Source: Solibacillus sp. FSL K6-1523
GTDB taxonomy: Bacteria; Bacillota; Bacilli; Bacillales_A; Planococcaceae
Direction of reading: 5' to 3'
NCBI RefSeq assembly: GCF_038005225.1
Contig: NZ_JBBOSU010000001.1
Coordinates: forward strand, 2,158,001 to 2,222,000
DNA: 64,000 nt
In this document: one piece after another, positions 7,880 through 15,238 of the stretch
How the letters are laid out: the number at the start of each line of letters is the position of its first letter
Position numbering within the stretch: the first letter of the stretch is position 1
The notes under the pieces: generated by a model
The model's database searches: none
Seen by the model: the letters and a program-made list of their open reading frames with translations, nothing else
Told to the model about the DNA's origin: nothing
Program-made: the position numbers and the translations under genes

Positions 7880-8984
7880 GTTTATCACTCTTTTGAGGAT
7901 AAGCTATGACACAAAGATCGTCACCAATCTTTTGCATCGTTGTAAAATCAAGCTGCATAGCCGCATCCATCGAGGACACAACATCACCACGGAACGGATT
8001 AATTGAATGCTCGCCACCTAACACTTTTGGTGCAATGTAAACGATGAATTTATCAATCAAGCCTGCACGAAGGAATGAGGCATTTACTGCTCCACCACCC
8101 TCCACTAAAATGTCAGTAATACCGCGCGCATAAAGCTGCGCTAGCATGTCTTCTAAATTTAAACCACGCTCATTTTTCCCAACGTGTACAATTTCCACGC
8201 CTTGTGCAATTAAGCTTTGTGCCTTTTCATTTGGTGCTTCTTGTGACGTAACGATAATTGTTTTCGCGTCAGCTGTATTTGCTACATGGCTTGTAAGCGG
8301 TGTCTGCAAAGTCGAATCTAAAATAATACGTACGGGATTTTTACTGTTCCGGTCATCTAGACGTGTTGTAAGCATCGGATTATCCGCGAGCACCGTTCCA
8401 ACTCCTACTAAAATCGCATCCATCTCATGGCGTAGTTCATGCACATGTTTACGCGCTGCTTCTCCTGTAATCCATTTAGAATGTCCGTTTGCCGTCGCAA
8501 TTTTACCATCAAGCGTCATCGCAAATTTCGACACAACAAAGGGACGACTTGTTAGCATATTATGAATAAAACGTTCATTTAAACGCAGTGCTTGCTCTTC
8601 CAACAAGCCTACTTCCACTACAATACCAGCATCACGTAGTAATTGAATACCGCGTCCTGCAACGGATGGATTCGGATCTTTCATTGCTACGAAAACACGT
8701 ACGACACCTGATTCTTTCACTAAATTTGCACAAGGTGGTGTTTTGCCATAATGCGAGCAAGGTTCGAGCGTCACATAAAGGGTTGCACCTTTTGCATGCT
8801 CACCTGCCATACGAAAAGCATGTACTTCCGCATGGGGTTCACCTGACTTCCTATGTAAACCCGTGCCGACAATCACACCATCTTTTACAATGACTGCGCC
8901 GACAAGTGGATTCGGATTTGTATTGCCACGTGCACTTGCTGCTAAATCTAATGCTAGTTGCATATATGTTTGATCGTTTTGCAT
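7872..8984 (-). CDS. ribD: RibD, bifunctional pyrimidine deaminase/reductase
   Basis: 370 residues. The N-terminal deaminase domain (about 1-145) has zinc ligands in HAEVHAF (H51, E53) and PCSHYGKTPPC (C76, C85). The C-terminal reductase domain (about 150-365) starts at FVVSKFAMTLDGKIA and includes ILVEGGGAVNASFL. It deaminates and reduces the GTP cyclohydrolase II product to 5-amino-6-ribitylaminouracil phosphate. The ATG at 8984 follows GGGGGAGG, ruling out the longer frame that would overlap ribA. The gene sits 14 bp after ribA and overlaps the monooxygenase start. Genes for lumazine and riboflavin synthase are absent here. Confidence 0.92.
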   Translation of the reverse strand: MQNDQTYMQLALDLAASARGNTNPNPLVGAVIVKDGVIVGTGLHRKSGEPHAEVHAFRMAGEHAKGATLYVTLEPCSHYGKTPPCANLVKESGVVRVFVAMKDPNPSVAGRGIQLLRDAGIVVEVGLLEEQALRLNERFIHNMLTSRPFVVSKFAMTLDGKIATANGHSKWITGEAARKHVHELRHEMDAILVGVGTVLADNPMLTTRLDDRNSKNPVRIILDSTLQTPLTSHVANTADAKTIIVTSQEAPNEKAQSLIAQGVEIVHVGKNERGLNLEDMLAQLYARGITDILVEGGGAVNASFLRAGLIDKFIVYIAPKVLGGEHSINPFRGDVVSSMDAAMQLDFTTMQKIGDDLCVIAYPQKSDKRA

Positions 8985-8998
8985 AGTATACCTCCCCC

Positions 8999-9727
8999 TT
9001 ATCTCGTTATTTTTTGTTGAATATGACCTGATTTTTCTACCTTTGTTTGTAAATAATGACGGTTCGTATCTGTTACGCCACCCCATAAAGGTACATGCCC
9101 GTCTGTCAGTAGCCCGTGTGCTTGTAAGGCATCAAGTTTTTTCGGGTTGTTTGTAATGAGCGTCACAGGTTTTGTTCGCATTGAGCCGAGTACTTTTATC
9201 GCATCTTCATACGAACGTGTATCATCTTCAAAGCCGAGTGCATGGTTCGCTTCGACAGTATCAAAGCCTTCTTCTTGTAATAAGTACGCGAAAGTTTTCG
9301 AAAATAGCCCAATACCACGTCCTTCATGATCGGCTAAATAGAAAATAGCCCCACAGCCATGCTCGACAATCATTTTCATCGATTCATGTAACTGGTAGCC
9401 ACAATCACAACGTTGCGAGCCAAAAATATCGCCTGTATGACAAATGCTATGCATACGGATAAGTGCATTGTCGGAATTTGCAAAATCACCATATACTAAA
9501 ACAGAAGACTGTTGACCAAATGCGAGATTCATTTCATTTAAAGATGTAATGACTTCTTCTTTTGAATGTTCTTTATCTACCGGTAGCCAAGTATACCAGT
9601 TAAATGTTGCTTCTACGTCGCATTGCTTCACTGGTAATTTTACTGGACCAACAATTGCAATATTTTGAAAGTCGTTATACGCGACGAGGTTTGTTTTCTC
9701 TAGTAAAATCGAAAGTATATTTTTCAT
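8999..9727 (-). CDS. ribA: GTP cyclohydrolase II (RibA-type, monofunctional)
   Basis: About 242 residues. The zinc-binding cysteines are C96, C107 and C109 (CHTGDIFGSQRCDCG), followed by DHEGRGIGL and the nucleotide-binding TNNPKKLDAL. It opens GTP to 2,5-diamino-6-ribosylamino-pyrimidinone phosphate with loss of formate and pyrophosphate. There is no RibB (DHBP synthase) domain, unlike RibBA fusions in most bacilli. The family-typical RVHSECLTGD is RMHSICHTGD here, a divergent substitution next to the zinc site. The ATG at 9727 follows GGAGTGG. It is first in a four-gene operon behind a strong promoter, with no FMN riboswitch. Confidence 0.9.
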   Translation of the reverse strand: MKNILSILLEKTNLVAYNDFQNIAIVGPVKLPVKQCDVEATFNWYTWLPVDKEHSKEEVITSLNEMNLAFGQQSSVLVYGDFANSDNALIRMHSICHTGDIFGSQRCDCGYQLHESMKMIVEHGCGAIFYLADHEGRGIGLFSKTFAYLLQEEGFDTVEANHALGFEDDTRSYEDAIKVLGSMRTKPVTLITNNPKKLDALQAHGLLTDGHVPLWGGVTDTNRHYLQTKVEKSGHIQQKITR

Positions 9728-9745
9728 GTTGTCCACTCCAAGTTT

Positions 9746-9767
9746 TTAGTTACTTTATGTAAGTTAG
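9746..9767. promoter_or_regulatory. Candidate operator of the ribA operon
   Basis: Near-perfect palindrome with half-sites TTAGTTAC and GTAAGTTAG separated by 4-5 bp. It overlaps the end of the -10 box and the expected transcription start. Spacing and sequence resemble MarR/HxlR-type operators. The regulator is not in the window. Confidence 0.45.
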
Positions 9768-9794
9768 TATATTATAATAACTTTTAAACGTCAA
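9766..9794 (-). promoter_or_regulatory. SigA-type promoter of the ribA operon
   Basis: -35 TTGACG and -10 TATACT separated by 17 bp on the minus strand, about 40 bp upstream of the ribA start. The leader is too short for an FMN riboswitch. Confidence 0.75.
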
Positions 9795-9860
9795 TTGAAT
9801 ATGCCCGGTTTTATAGAGGCTTTTTTAATTTTCATTAAGTTTAGTAGAGCCATCTTTTTG

Positions 9861-9907
9861 AAAATGAAAAAGCTGTGCAAAAAGTTTTCACTTTCGGCAC
9901 AGCTTTT
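9861..9907 (-). terminator. Terminator
   Basis: Stem AAAAGCTGTGC/GCACAGCTTTT with a T-rich tail on the minus strand, downstream of the degenerate Rpn-type gene. Confidence 0.7.
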
Positions 9908-9990
9908 GACTTAGGTTAAATATGGTAAGGTTGAACGTTATTATTCACCCTCAATAAATTTTAAAAATCGTGGGTTCCATAATAGCATCT

Positions 9991-10768
9991 CTACTTTAAT
10001 TTCATCTCAATTCGAATTGCCTGTACTTGCTCCATCGTTTGATTTGCAACACGTGCAATCATTTCATCCGGAAATCCATTTTCGATCAAACCACCAATTA
10101 CTTGTCTAATTCCTTGTTCTATTCCCTCATTTCGTTCCATCTCTAAAATCCCCGCTAGTGTTGGTGGTAAGTCCCCTTTAAATGACTCCAACATCCTTTC
10201 ATCCTCCTTTCGAAATTCCGCCCGCATTTCTTGTTGTAGCTGCTCTGACATTTCCTTTGGTAATTTTAATAGATAGTCCACAAAATAAAATAAGGCGCTA
10301 ACTTCCGTACGATTGGCTTTTTCTAATGTCCAAACTTCCCTCAATAACGCCCGCTTGTAATCACTTCGCAGATTCATTTTCTTGTTTGAATGAGTCATAT
10401 AAAGTGAAGCTAATAGCGCTTTACTAAATAACTTCGGTGATGATTTCAACTCATCTTCATCAAAATCTGTAATAACATATTTATTAAAAGTATATGTTAA
10501 TTCGGTGCCGAAATACAAGTTTGTGTATTGATTTGTACTCTTTATGCTCGGTTTTGTAAATAGCGCGATGGCGACGATTTTCTTGTCATACCGATATCTC
10601 TTTGAAAAGCTCTTGTTGCAAAAAATCGACTTCCGCATGAAATTCTGGTAAAAAGAACAACAAAAAATCTTCAAACAAATCCGCAATGACCTTTTTCCAT
10701 AAATCGTCTTGGTTTACTTGAATCTTATTATAACTACTCGGCTTTTCAAAAACTTGTGAAATTCCCAA
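9991..10768 (-). pseudogene. Rpn-family nuclease/transposase-like gene, internally deleted
   Basis: Decayed paralogue of the intact gene at 57501-58514. The first 60 codons (10768 down to 10586) match its N-terminus (NQDDLWKKVIADLFEDF). The rest (10686 down to 9991) lies in another frame and resumes at RYDKKIVAIALFTKPS, matching the middle and C-terminus to the end. Compared with the intact copy, about five codons after EVDF and roughly 60 codons after LFKEI are missing. The lost part includes the HTEVQ segment of the PD-(D/E)XK catalytic core. The frames no longer join. The TTG start with GGAGAGG upstream is preserved. It cannot make an active nuclease. Confidence 0.88.
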
Positions 10769-11001
10769 TCAATCCTCTCCTTTCATTTTTATGAGCATAG
10801 TCAACTTACATGAAAGAATCAATGTTAGCTCTTGATTGATAAACCATTAAAATTGTCATTTTGTTTGATATTTATAATTGGAAAAATTGATTTAGTACAA
10901 ATAACATTTTGAAAATATCTTTTTGTTCTATGAATACGCTAGATTCTTTCGCCTCCATTCTATACAATGGATAAATTAGGAACTTAAAAGGAGGATTCAC
11001 T

Positions 11002-11499
11002 ATGATTGAAATTCGAAAAGCAATGACTGGAGATGCTGAAGAGATTATAAGTGTGATGAGTGATGCAGAACAATCTGGTTTTATGCTGTTTGCACCTGGG
11101 GAAAGAAAGATGACGCCTGAAGGTTTGGGCAAGTTTATCGATTTAATCAATAGTCATACAAAATCAGGTATATTCATTGCATCTGAAGGTGACCGTATAT
11201 TAGGCTATATGATTGTTCAAAATGAAAAGTCAAGGCGCGTTGCACATCGAGCATATATTGTCATTGGCGTACATAGTGATAGTCGAGGAAAAGGCGTCGG
11301 AAAGGCTCTTTTCACTTCAGTCCTTTCATGGGCAAAACAAGTGGAGCTTCACCGACTAGAGTTAACTGTTATTGCGACAAATGAAATAGCTGTTCACTTA
11401 TATAAAAACATGGGCTTTGAAATAGAGGGCGTTAAGAAGGATTCCCTATTCATTGATGGGCAATACGTAGATGAATACTATATGGCTAGATTGTTATAA
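11002..11499 (+). CDS. GNAT family N-acetyltransferase
   Basis: 165 residues with a complete GNAT fold. The acetyl-CoA pyrophosphate-binding loop is SRGKGVGKALFTSVLSWA (about 93-110), and the C-terminal AVHLYKNMGFEIEG strand-helix is typical. AAAGGAGG precedes the ATG and a terminator follows, so it is a single-gene unit. The substrate cannot be told from sequence. Similar bacillary proteins are annotated as acetyltransferases of amines or protein N-termini. Confidence 0.88.
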   Translation: MIEIRKAMTGDAEEIISVMSDAEQSGFMLFAPGERKMTPEGLGKFIDLINSHTKSGIFIASEGDRILGYMIVQNEKSRRVAHRAYIVIGVHSDSRGKGVGKALFTSVLSWAKQVELHRLELTVIATNEIAVHLYKNMGFEIEGVKKDSLFIDGQYVDEYYMARLL

Positions 11500-11517
11500 T
11501 AGGAAAATCAATGGGGA

Positions 11518-11552
11518 GAAGCCACTGAGACGATCTCAGCGGCTTCCTTTTT
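11518..11552 (+). terminator. Terminator of the acetyltransferase gene
   Basis: Stem GAAGCC-CTGAGA/TCTCAG-GGCTTC with a 3-nt loop, followed by CTTTTT. The A-rich 5' flank may let it serve the convergent ABC-F gene too. Confidence 0.85.
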
Positions 11553-11556
11553 GAAT

Positions 11557-13011
11557 TTATAATTGATTCAATTTTTTAGCGTGAATCGTGTACTGTAGAT
11601 CAGCTACATGATTTATAAATGTTTGGTCATGAGATACAAACACAATTGTCCCCTCATATGCAACGATAAATCTTTCTAATGCTTCAATCGCATAAATATC
11701 TAAGAAGTTGTTTGGTTCGTCTAACAATAAAATGTTATATTCCCCTAAAAAGAGCAGACAAAGTTGCAGGCGAATTGCTTCTCCACCACTTATAAATTGA
11801 ACATTTTTAAGTATATCTGTCCCGACAAATTGCATAGCACTTAAAACATTTCTTAAAGTGCCATCACCGTATTTTGAACGATTTTTCAGGAATTGCAATA
11901 TGGTTTCGTCACTTGTAAATTGATAGCTCATTTGACGGAAGTAACCAATCTTTGCTTTTGGTGATAGAGTTAAACCCGTACCACAAGTTGCAATATGTTG
12001 AAGTAATGTACTTTTGCCAGCCCCATTTGCACCTGTAATAGCTATTTTTTTACCAAGCGGAAATTGAAAGCTTACTTCATCCAATAGCACTTTATCCTTA
12101 ATTTGAAGTGTGAATTGGTCTGCCATAATAGGAAACTTATTATGCAACTCCAATGCTTTTGACAGTCGGAATACGATATGCCTTTCCTCTTGTACAGCTT
12201 CGACTTCATAGAGTTTTTCCATTCGTTTTTCAATCGCTTTTGCTGCGCGATGGATTGCTTTTTGACTCGTACCTTTCGATTTTGTTTCAATCATTCTATT
12301 CGGCAATGCATTTGCTTCTTTTTTTGACATGTTTGATGCTTGTGCGATTTTCTCAGCTTTTTTCATTTTTTCTCGTGCTGCACGTTCAAGGCGACTTTTT
12401 TCTTTTACGAATTGTTCATGCGCTTGGATTTGTTGTTCACGTTCTAACTGTTTTTGGGTTACGTAATCATTATAGTTACCTGCATAAACATGTACCTCGC
12501 CGTCACTTACTTCCCAAATAGATGTGACAAGTTCATCTAAAATAGCACGATCATGACTAATTAGCACAAGTGCTCCATAATAATAACGTAATTCATCAAG
12601 TAAAAACGAAATTCCTTCTTGATCCAAATGGGTTGTCGGCTCATCGATTAATAGCGCTTCGTAATAATGCGTAAACAGTTGAGCAACCTTCAGCCTCGTT
12701 TGTTCCCCACCACTAAACTGCGCATCTTTTTGTGGTATGCCCAATTTTCCGAGCAACGTTGCATTAGCTTCAGCATCAGTGGGACCTTCCACTTGCTCAA
12801 AATAGCCGCTTTCCACATGACGCTTTACTTTCCCATTCGTAGGTTGAATTACCCCAACGAGCAACTTCAATAATGTGCTTTTCCCAGCTCCATTTTTCCC
12901 TACTATCCCGATACGGTCAAATTGATGGACAGCTAATTGTCCAATCTTCAAAACTTCTTTATCCAAGTAAGTAATTCCAATATTCTCTAATTCAAAACAA
13001 ACTTTTTCCAT
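11557..13011 (-). CDS. ABC-F family ATPase, probable antibiotic-resistance ribosome protection protein
   Basis: 484 residues with two ATP-binding cassettes and no membrane segments. Domain 1 has Walker A GKNGAGKST, signature FSGGEQTRLK and Walker B LLIDEPTTHLD. A basic, helical linker of about 80 residues follows. Domain 2 has GANGAGKST, ISGGEAIRLQ and LLLDEPNNFLD. ABC-F proteins act on the ribosome. The short Vga/Lsa/Vml-like group displaces lincosamides, pleuromutilins and streptogramin A. The gene is preceded by a leader with two tiny reading frames and an intrinsic terminator, the arrangement of antibiotic-inducible resistance genes. A housekeeping translation factor is less likely given this regulation. 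Confidence 0.88.
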   Translation of the reverse strand: MEKVCFELENIGITYLDKEVLKIGQLAVHQFDRIGIVGKNGAGKSTLLKLLVGVIQPTNGKVKRHVESGYFEQVEGPTDAEANATLLGKLGIPQKDAQFSGGEQTRLKVAQLFTHYYEALLIDEPTTHLDQEGISFLLDELRYYYGALVLISHDRAILDELVTSIWEVSDGEVHVYAGNYNDYVTQKQLEREQQIQAHEQFVKEKSRLERAAREKMKKAEKIAQASNMSKKEANALPNRMIETKSKGTSQKAIHRAAKAIEKRMEKLYEVEAVQEERHIVFRLSKALELHNKFPIMADQFTLQIKDKVLLDEVSFQFPLGKKIAITGANGAGKSTLLQHIATCGTGLTLSPKAKIGYFRQMSYQFTSDETILQFLKNRSKYGDGTLRNVLSAMQFVGTDILKNVQFISGGEAIRLQLCLLFLGEYNILLLDEPNNFLDIYAIEALERFIVAYEGTIVFVSHDQTFINHVADLQYTIHAKKLNQL

Positions 13012-13084
13012 TTTCGCTACCTCCGAAATTTGTGATTCCGTATCGATAGCTAGGACCGATACGAGCTTCTATTTCAAGCTCGTA

Positions 13085-13108
13085 TTAATAGAAAAGTAAC
13101 ATCATCAT
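13085..13108 (-). CDS. Leader peptide 2 (MMMLLFY)
   Basis: Seven codons, ATG start with TTTGGAGGG at good distance, TAA stop. It lies between the attenuator terminator and the ABC-F start, so it is translated only on read-through transcripts. It may add a second layer of translational control. Confidence 0.5.
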   Translation of the reverse strand: MMMLLFY

Positions 13109-13125
13109 AAAATATCCCTCCAAAT

Positions 13126-13154
13126 AAAAAAAGTACACAGATTGCTCTGTGTAC
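13126..13154 (-). terminator. Attenuator terminator in the ABC-F leader
   Basis: Perfect 9-bp stem GTACACAGA/TCTGTGTAC with a 4-nt loop, followed by seven T on the minus strand. It stands upstream of the coding region and so must be conditionally bypassed. Confidence 0.85.
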
Positions 13155-13269
13155 ACAAAAATTGGCATAGATATCCCGTAGAACGAAAAAATTCTACAAC
13201 TTATCTAACCTGTACACATAGCAAATAACCCTACCATTAGGGTGGATGCCTAAAATATGTGTATATGGA

Positions 13270-13293
13270 TTAGTATAGTTGTAAAAATGCCAT
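13270..13293 (-). CDS. Leader peptide 1 (MAFLQLY)
   Basis: Seven codons with AAAAGGAG 8 bp before the ATG and a TAA stop, beginning about 25 nt after the predicted transcription start. Short uORFs of this kind upstream of ABC-F genes act as antibiotic sensors through ribosome stalling. Confidence 0.65.
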   Translation of the reverse strand: MAFLQLY

Positions 13294-13324
13294 ATTTATC
13301 GCTCCTTTTCATTTCTTCAATAAT

Positions 13325-13353
13325 ATGCTACCTAATTAAAAATAAAAAGTCAA
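13325..13353 (-). promoter_or_regulatory. Promoter of the ABC-F leader
   Basis: -35 TTGACT and -10 TAGCAT with 17-bp spacing on the minus strand, upstream of leader peptide 1. Confidence 0.7.
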
Positions 13354-13407
13354 TTCCTTTTAGAAAGTTAGTATTTGATGCACATTAGCTTAACATCATC
13401 TTATAAC

Positions 13408-13447
13408 CAAAACAAAAGCCCAATCCATTTAAAAAATGAATCGGGCT
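13408..13447 (-). terminator. Terminator of the thiamine-precursor transporter operon
   Basis: Imperfect stem GCCCGATTCATT/AATGGATTGGGC followed by TTTTGTTTT on the minus strand, just after the ATPase gene stop. Confidence 0.75.
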
Positions 13448-13458
13448 TCCTAATATTC

Positions 13459-14184
13459 TTACTCCATCAATAAATTCAACAACTGTGTCCGTGCTTGGAA
13501 AAATTCCTCAGTTTCTAACAGTTCTTTCGTGCGTTTTTTTGGAAACGGAACTTGGATTTCTGCTTTAATCTTCGCCGGACGATCCGAAAGCACATAAATG
13601 CGGTTTGCCAGGAACAGTGCTTCATCAATTTGATGTGTAATAAATAAAATCGACTTTTGGCGATTTTCCCACATTTCTAATAGCCAAACATGCATTTTAT
13701 GACGCGTAATTTCATCCAATGCTGAAAACGGTTCGTCTAGACAGAGCAAGCTTTGTGGACTTAGTAAAGCACGTAAAAAAGAAATGCGCTGCTTCATGCC
13801 CCCTGAAATTTCGTGTGGGTAGGCATGGAGGTAATCCCCTAATCCAATCCGCTCAATCCATTCCGTTGCCTCTTCTTTATTAACCGTTCCTGATAATTCT
13901 TGGGCAAGCAATACATTTTGTAACACCGTGCGCCAAGGTAGTAAGCAGTGATGCTGTGGCATATAGCTAATATGTCCGCTTTCCCCATTAATTAACGTGT
14001 CGTCAATGAAAATTTGACCGGATGATGGTGGCAATATTCCACCAACACATTGCAATAATGTACTTTTCCCACTACCAGAAGGACCGAGCAATGCAACAAT
14101 TTCCCCGTCTTGCACATGTAAATCAATACCTTGTAAAACGTCTTGCTGCTGAAATTGCTTATGAAGTGCTTGAATGGTTAGCAT
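13459..14184 (-). CDS. thiZ: ABC transporter ATP-binding protein, ThiZ-like
   Basis: About 241 residues. Walker A GPSGSGKST (about 37-45), Q-loop MPQHHCLLPWR, signature ISGGMKQRISF, Walker B LLCLDEPFSALD and H-loop FITHQIDEAL are all present. It energises import of a thiamine pyrimidine precursor. The subfamily (SsuB/TauB/ThiZ) is decided by context: it is the last gene of a TPP-riboswitch operon with an NMT1-type binding protein. The start at 14184 with AGGAGGG is inside the permease gene (26-bp overlap), a coupled arrangement. The upstream in-frame ATG region lacks a ribosome binding site. Confidence 0.88.
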   Translation of the reverse strand: MLTIQALHKQFQQQDVLQGIDLHVQDGEIVALLGPSGSGKSTLLQCVGGILPPSSGQIFIDDTLINGESGHISYMPQHHCLLPWRTVLQNVLLAQELSGTVNKEEATEWIERIGLGDYLHAYPHEISGGMKQRISFLRALLSPQSLLCLDEPFSALDEITRHKMHVWLLEMWENRQKSILFITHQIDEALFLANRIYVLSDRPAKIKAEIQVPFPKKRTKELLETEEFFQARTQLLNLLME

Positions 14185-14944
14185 GTTGCGGTCCCTCCTT
14201 TTTATAGTTATGTACAACGCGTTCTTCAATAAGGCGAATAATTCCGAAAATGCATAAACTTAAAATGACAATAAGGGTAATCGCAACAAACACGCGATCC
14301 GTGCGAAAGGCCGATTGTGCAAGTGTCATGTACACCCCAATTCCCTGTTTCGCGCCTAGCCATTCCGTAATGACTGCACCCATCACACTATAAGTAGCGG
14401 CAATTTTTAACCCTGAAAATAATGCAGGCATCGCGAACGGCAGCTCAAGCTTCCAAAATTGCTGCCATTTTGTCGCACCAGCCATTTGGAAATATTGTCG
14501 TAGTTCGGGTGTCGTTTGACGTAACCCATCCAACAGAGCAATGGCAATTGGGAAGAAACAGACTAACCCAATAATGACGACTTTTGGCATCAATCCAAAA
14601 CCAAACCAAATGATTAATAGCGGCGCAAGTACAAGCGTCGGGATATTTTGTGAAATAAGGATTAATGGATAGCCAATCTTATGGACAATCGGCAGTAGAT
14701 GTAATAAAATCCCCACAATAAAACCGAGTACACTACCAGCAATTAATCCGATAAATGTTAGCTTAACCGTTGCCATAACATGTGGTAACAGTTCACCCGA
14801 CGTTTGGAAGAGCTCTATTATTACGATGGATGGTGCTGGGAAAAGCCATGTTGGTAAATCAAGTAATCGCACTGCAATTTCTACGATGAGTAGTAAGCTA
14901 ATTAAAAAGCCTACTGTAACACTATATTTTTTCAAAAAGTCCAT
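14159..14944 (-). CDS. thiX: ABC transporter permease, ThiX-like
   Basis: 261 residues with about six membrane helices and the EAA-type cytoplasmic loop (FQMAGATKWQQFWKLELPFAMPALFSGLK) that docks the ATPase. It belongs to the SsuC/TauC/ThiX permease family. It starts immediately after the thiamine-binding protein gene and overlaps the ATPase gene. With them it forms an importer for formylaminopyrimidine/HMP-type thiamine precursors, judged from the TPP riboswitch upstream. Confidence 0.88.
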   Translation of the reverse strand: MDFLKKYSVTVGFLISLLLIVEIAVRLLDLPTWLFPAPSIVIIELFQTSGELLPHVMATVKLTFIGLIAGSVLGFIVGILLHLLPIVHKIGYPLILISQNIPTLVLAPLLIIWFGFGLMPKVVIIGLVCFFPIAIALLDGLRQTTPELRQYFQMAGATKWQQFWKLELPFAMPALFSGLKIAATYSVMGAVITEWLGAKQGIGVYMTLAQSAFRTDRVFVAITLIVILSLCIFGIIRLIEERVVHNYKKEGPQHANHSSTS

Positions 14945-15235
14945 TTAATCGTATTTCCCTGTTAATGTTTCAATCGCTGCGCCTTGTGGGTTATAAAATA
15001 TTTTCACTTGAGAAATGACGCTGATTGCACCCATTTCCACCATTTTTTCATTCATCTTTTCGATTAGTTGTAGAAGTTGCGTTAGCTCACCTTCCATTGT
15101 AGTTTCCAGTGGACCTACTCTGTAAACAATGCCTGATGCATCAATCATCGCAATTGCTGCATCGACATATGGAATGACATCCTCATAACGCTCTGTTTTC
15201 GGGATAATTTGAATACTTACTAAACTGTTCGCCAT
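14945..15235 (-). CDS. Thiamine-binding protein, MTH1187/YkoF-like
   Basis: 96 residues matching the small ferredoxin-like MTH1187 family (DUF77): VSIQIIPKT at the N-terminus and VGPLETTMEGEL in the middle. Family members bind thiamine or related pyrimidines and are often found in thiamine-regulated operons. GGAGGAATAAAAAATG spans the end of the upstream binding-protein gene, so the two are coupled. It may act as a cytoplasmic buffer or sensor for the imported compound. That last point is inference. Confidence 0.85.
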   Translation of the reverse strand: MANSLVSIQIIPKTERYEDVIPYVDAAIAMIDASGIVYRVGPLETTMEGELTQLLQLIEKMNEKMVEMGAISVISQVKIFYNPQGAAIETLTGKYD

Positions 15236-15238
15236 TTT

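Larger units (their letters stand above)
13012..13318 (-). promoter_or_regulatory. Attenuator leader of the ABC-F gene
   Basis: A 5' leader of about 300 nt. In order it holds a Shine-Dalgarno plus 7-codon uORF, a structured segment, an intrinsic terminator, a second Shine-Dalgarno plus 7-codon uORF, a small hairpin (TACGAGCTT/AAGCTCGTA) and the gene's own GGAGG. The structured segment has ACCCTA/TAGGGT and GTAGAA/TTCTAC hairpins enclosed by GGCAT/ATGCC. A TGTGTACAGG segment upstream can pair with the 5' arm of the terminator and could form the antiterminator. Ribosome stalling on uORF1 would then switch the structure. The mechanism is inferred. Confidence 0.75.

Noticed and set aside
9728-9860. 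FMN riboswitch upstream of ribA
   Set aside because: None of the conserved RFN-element blocks are present and the leader from the predicted promoter is only about 35 nt.
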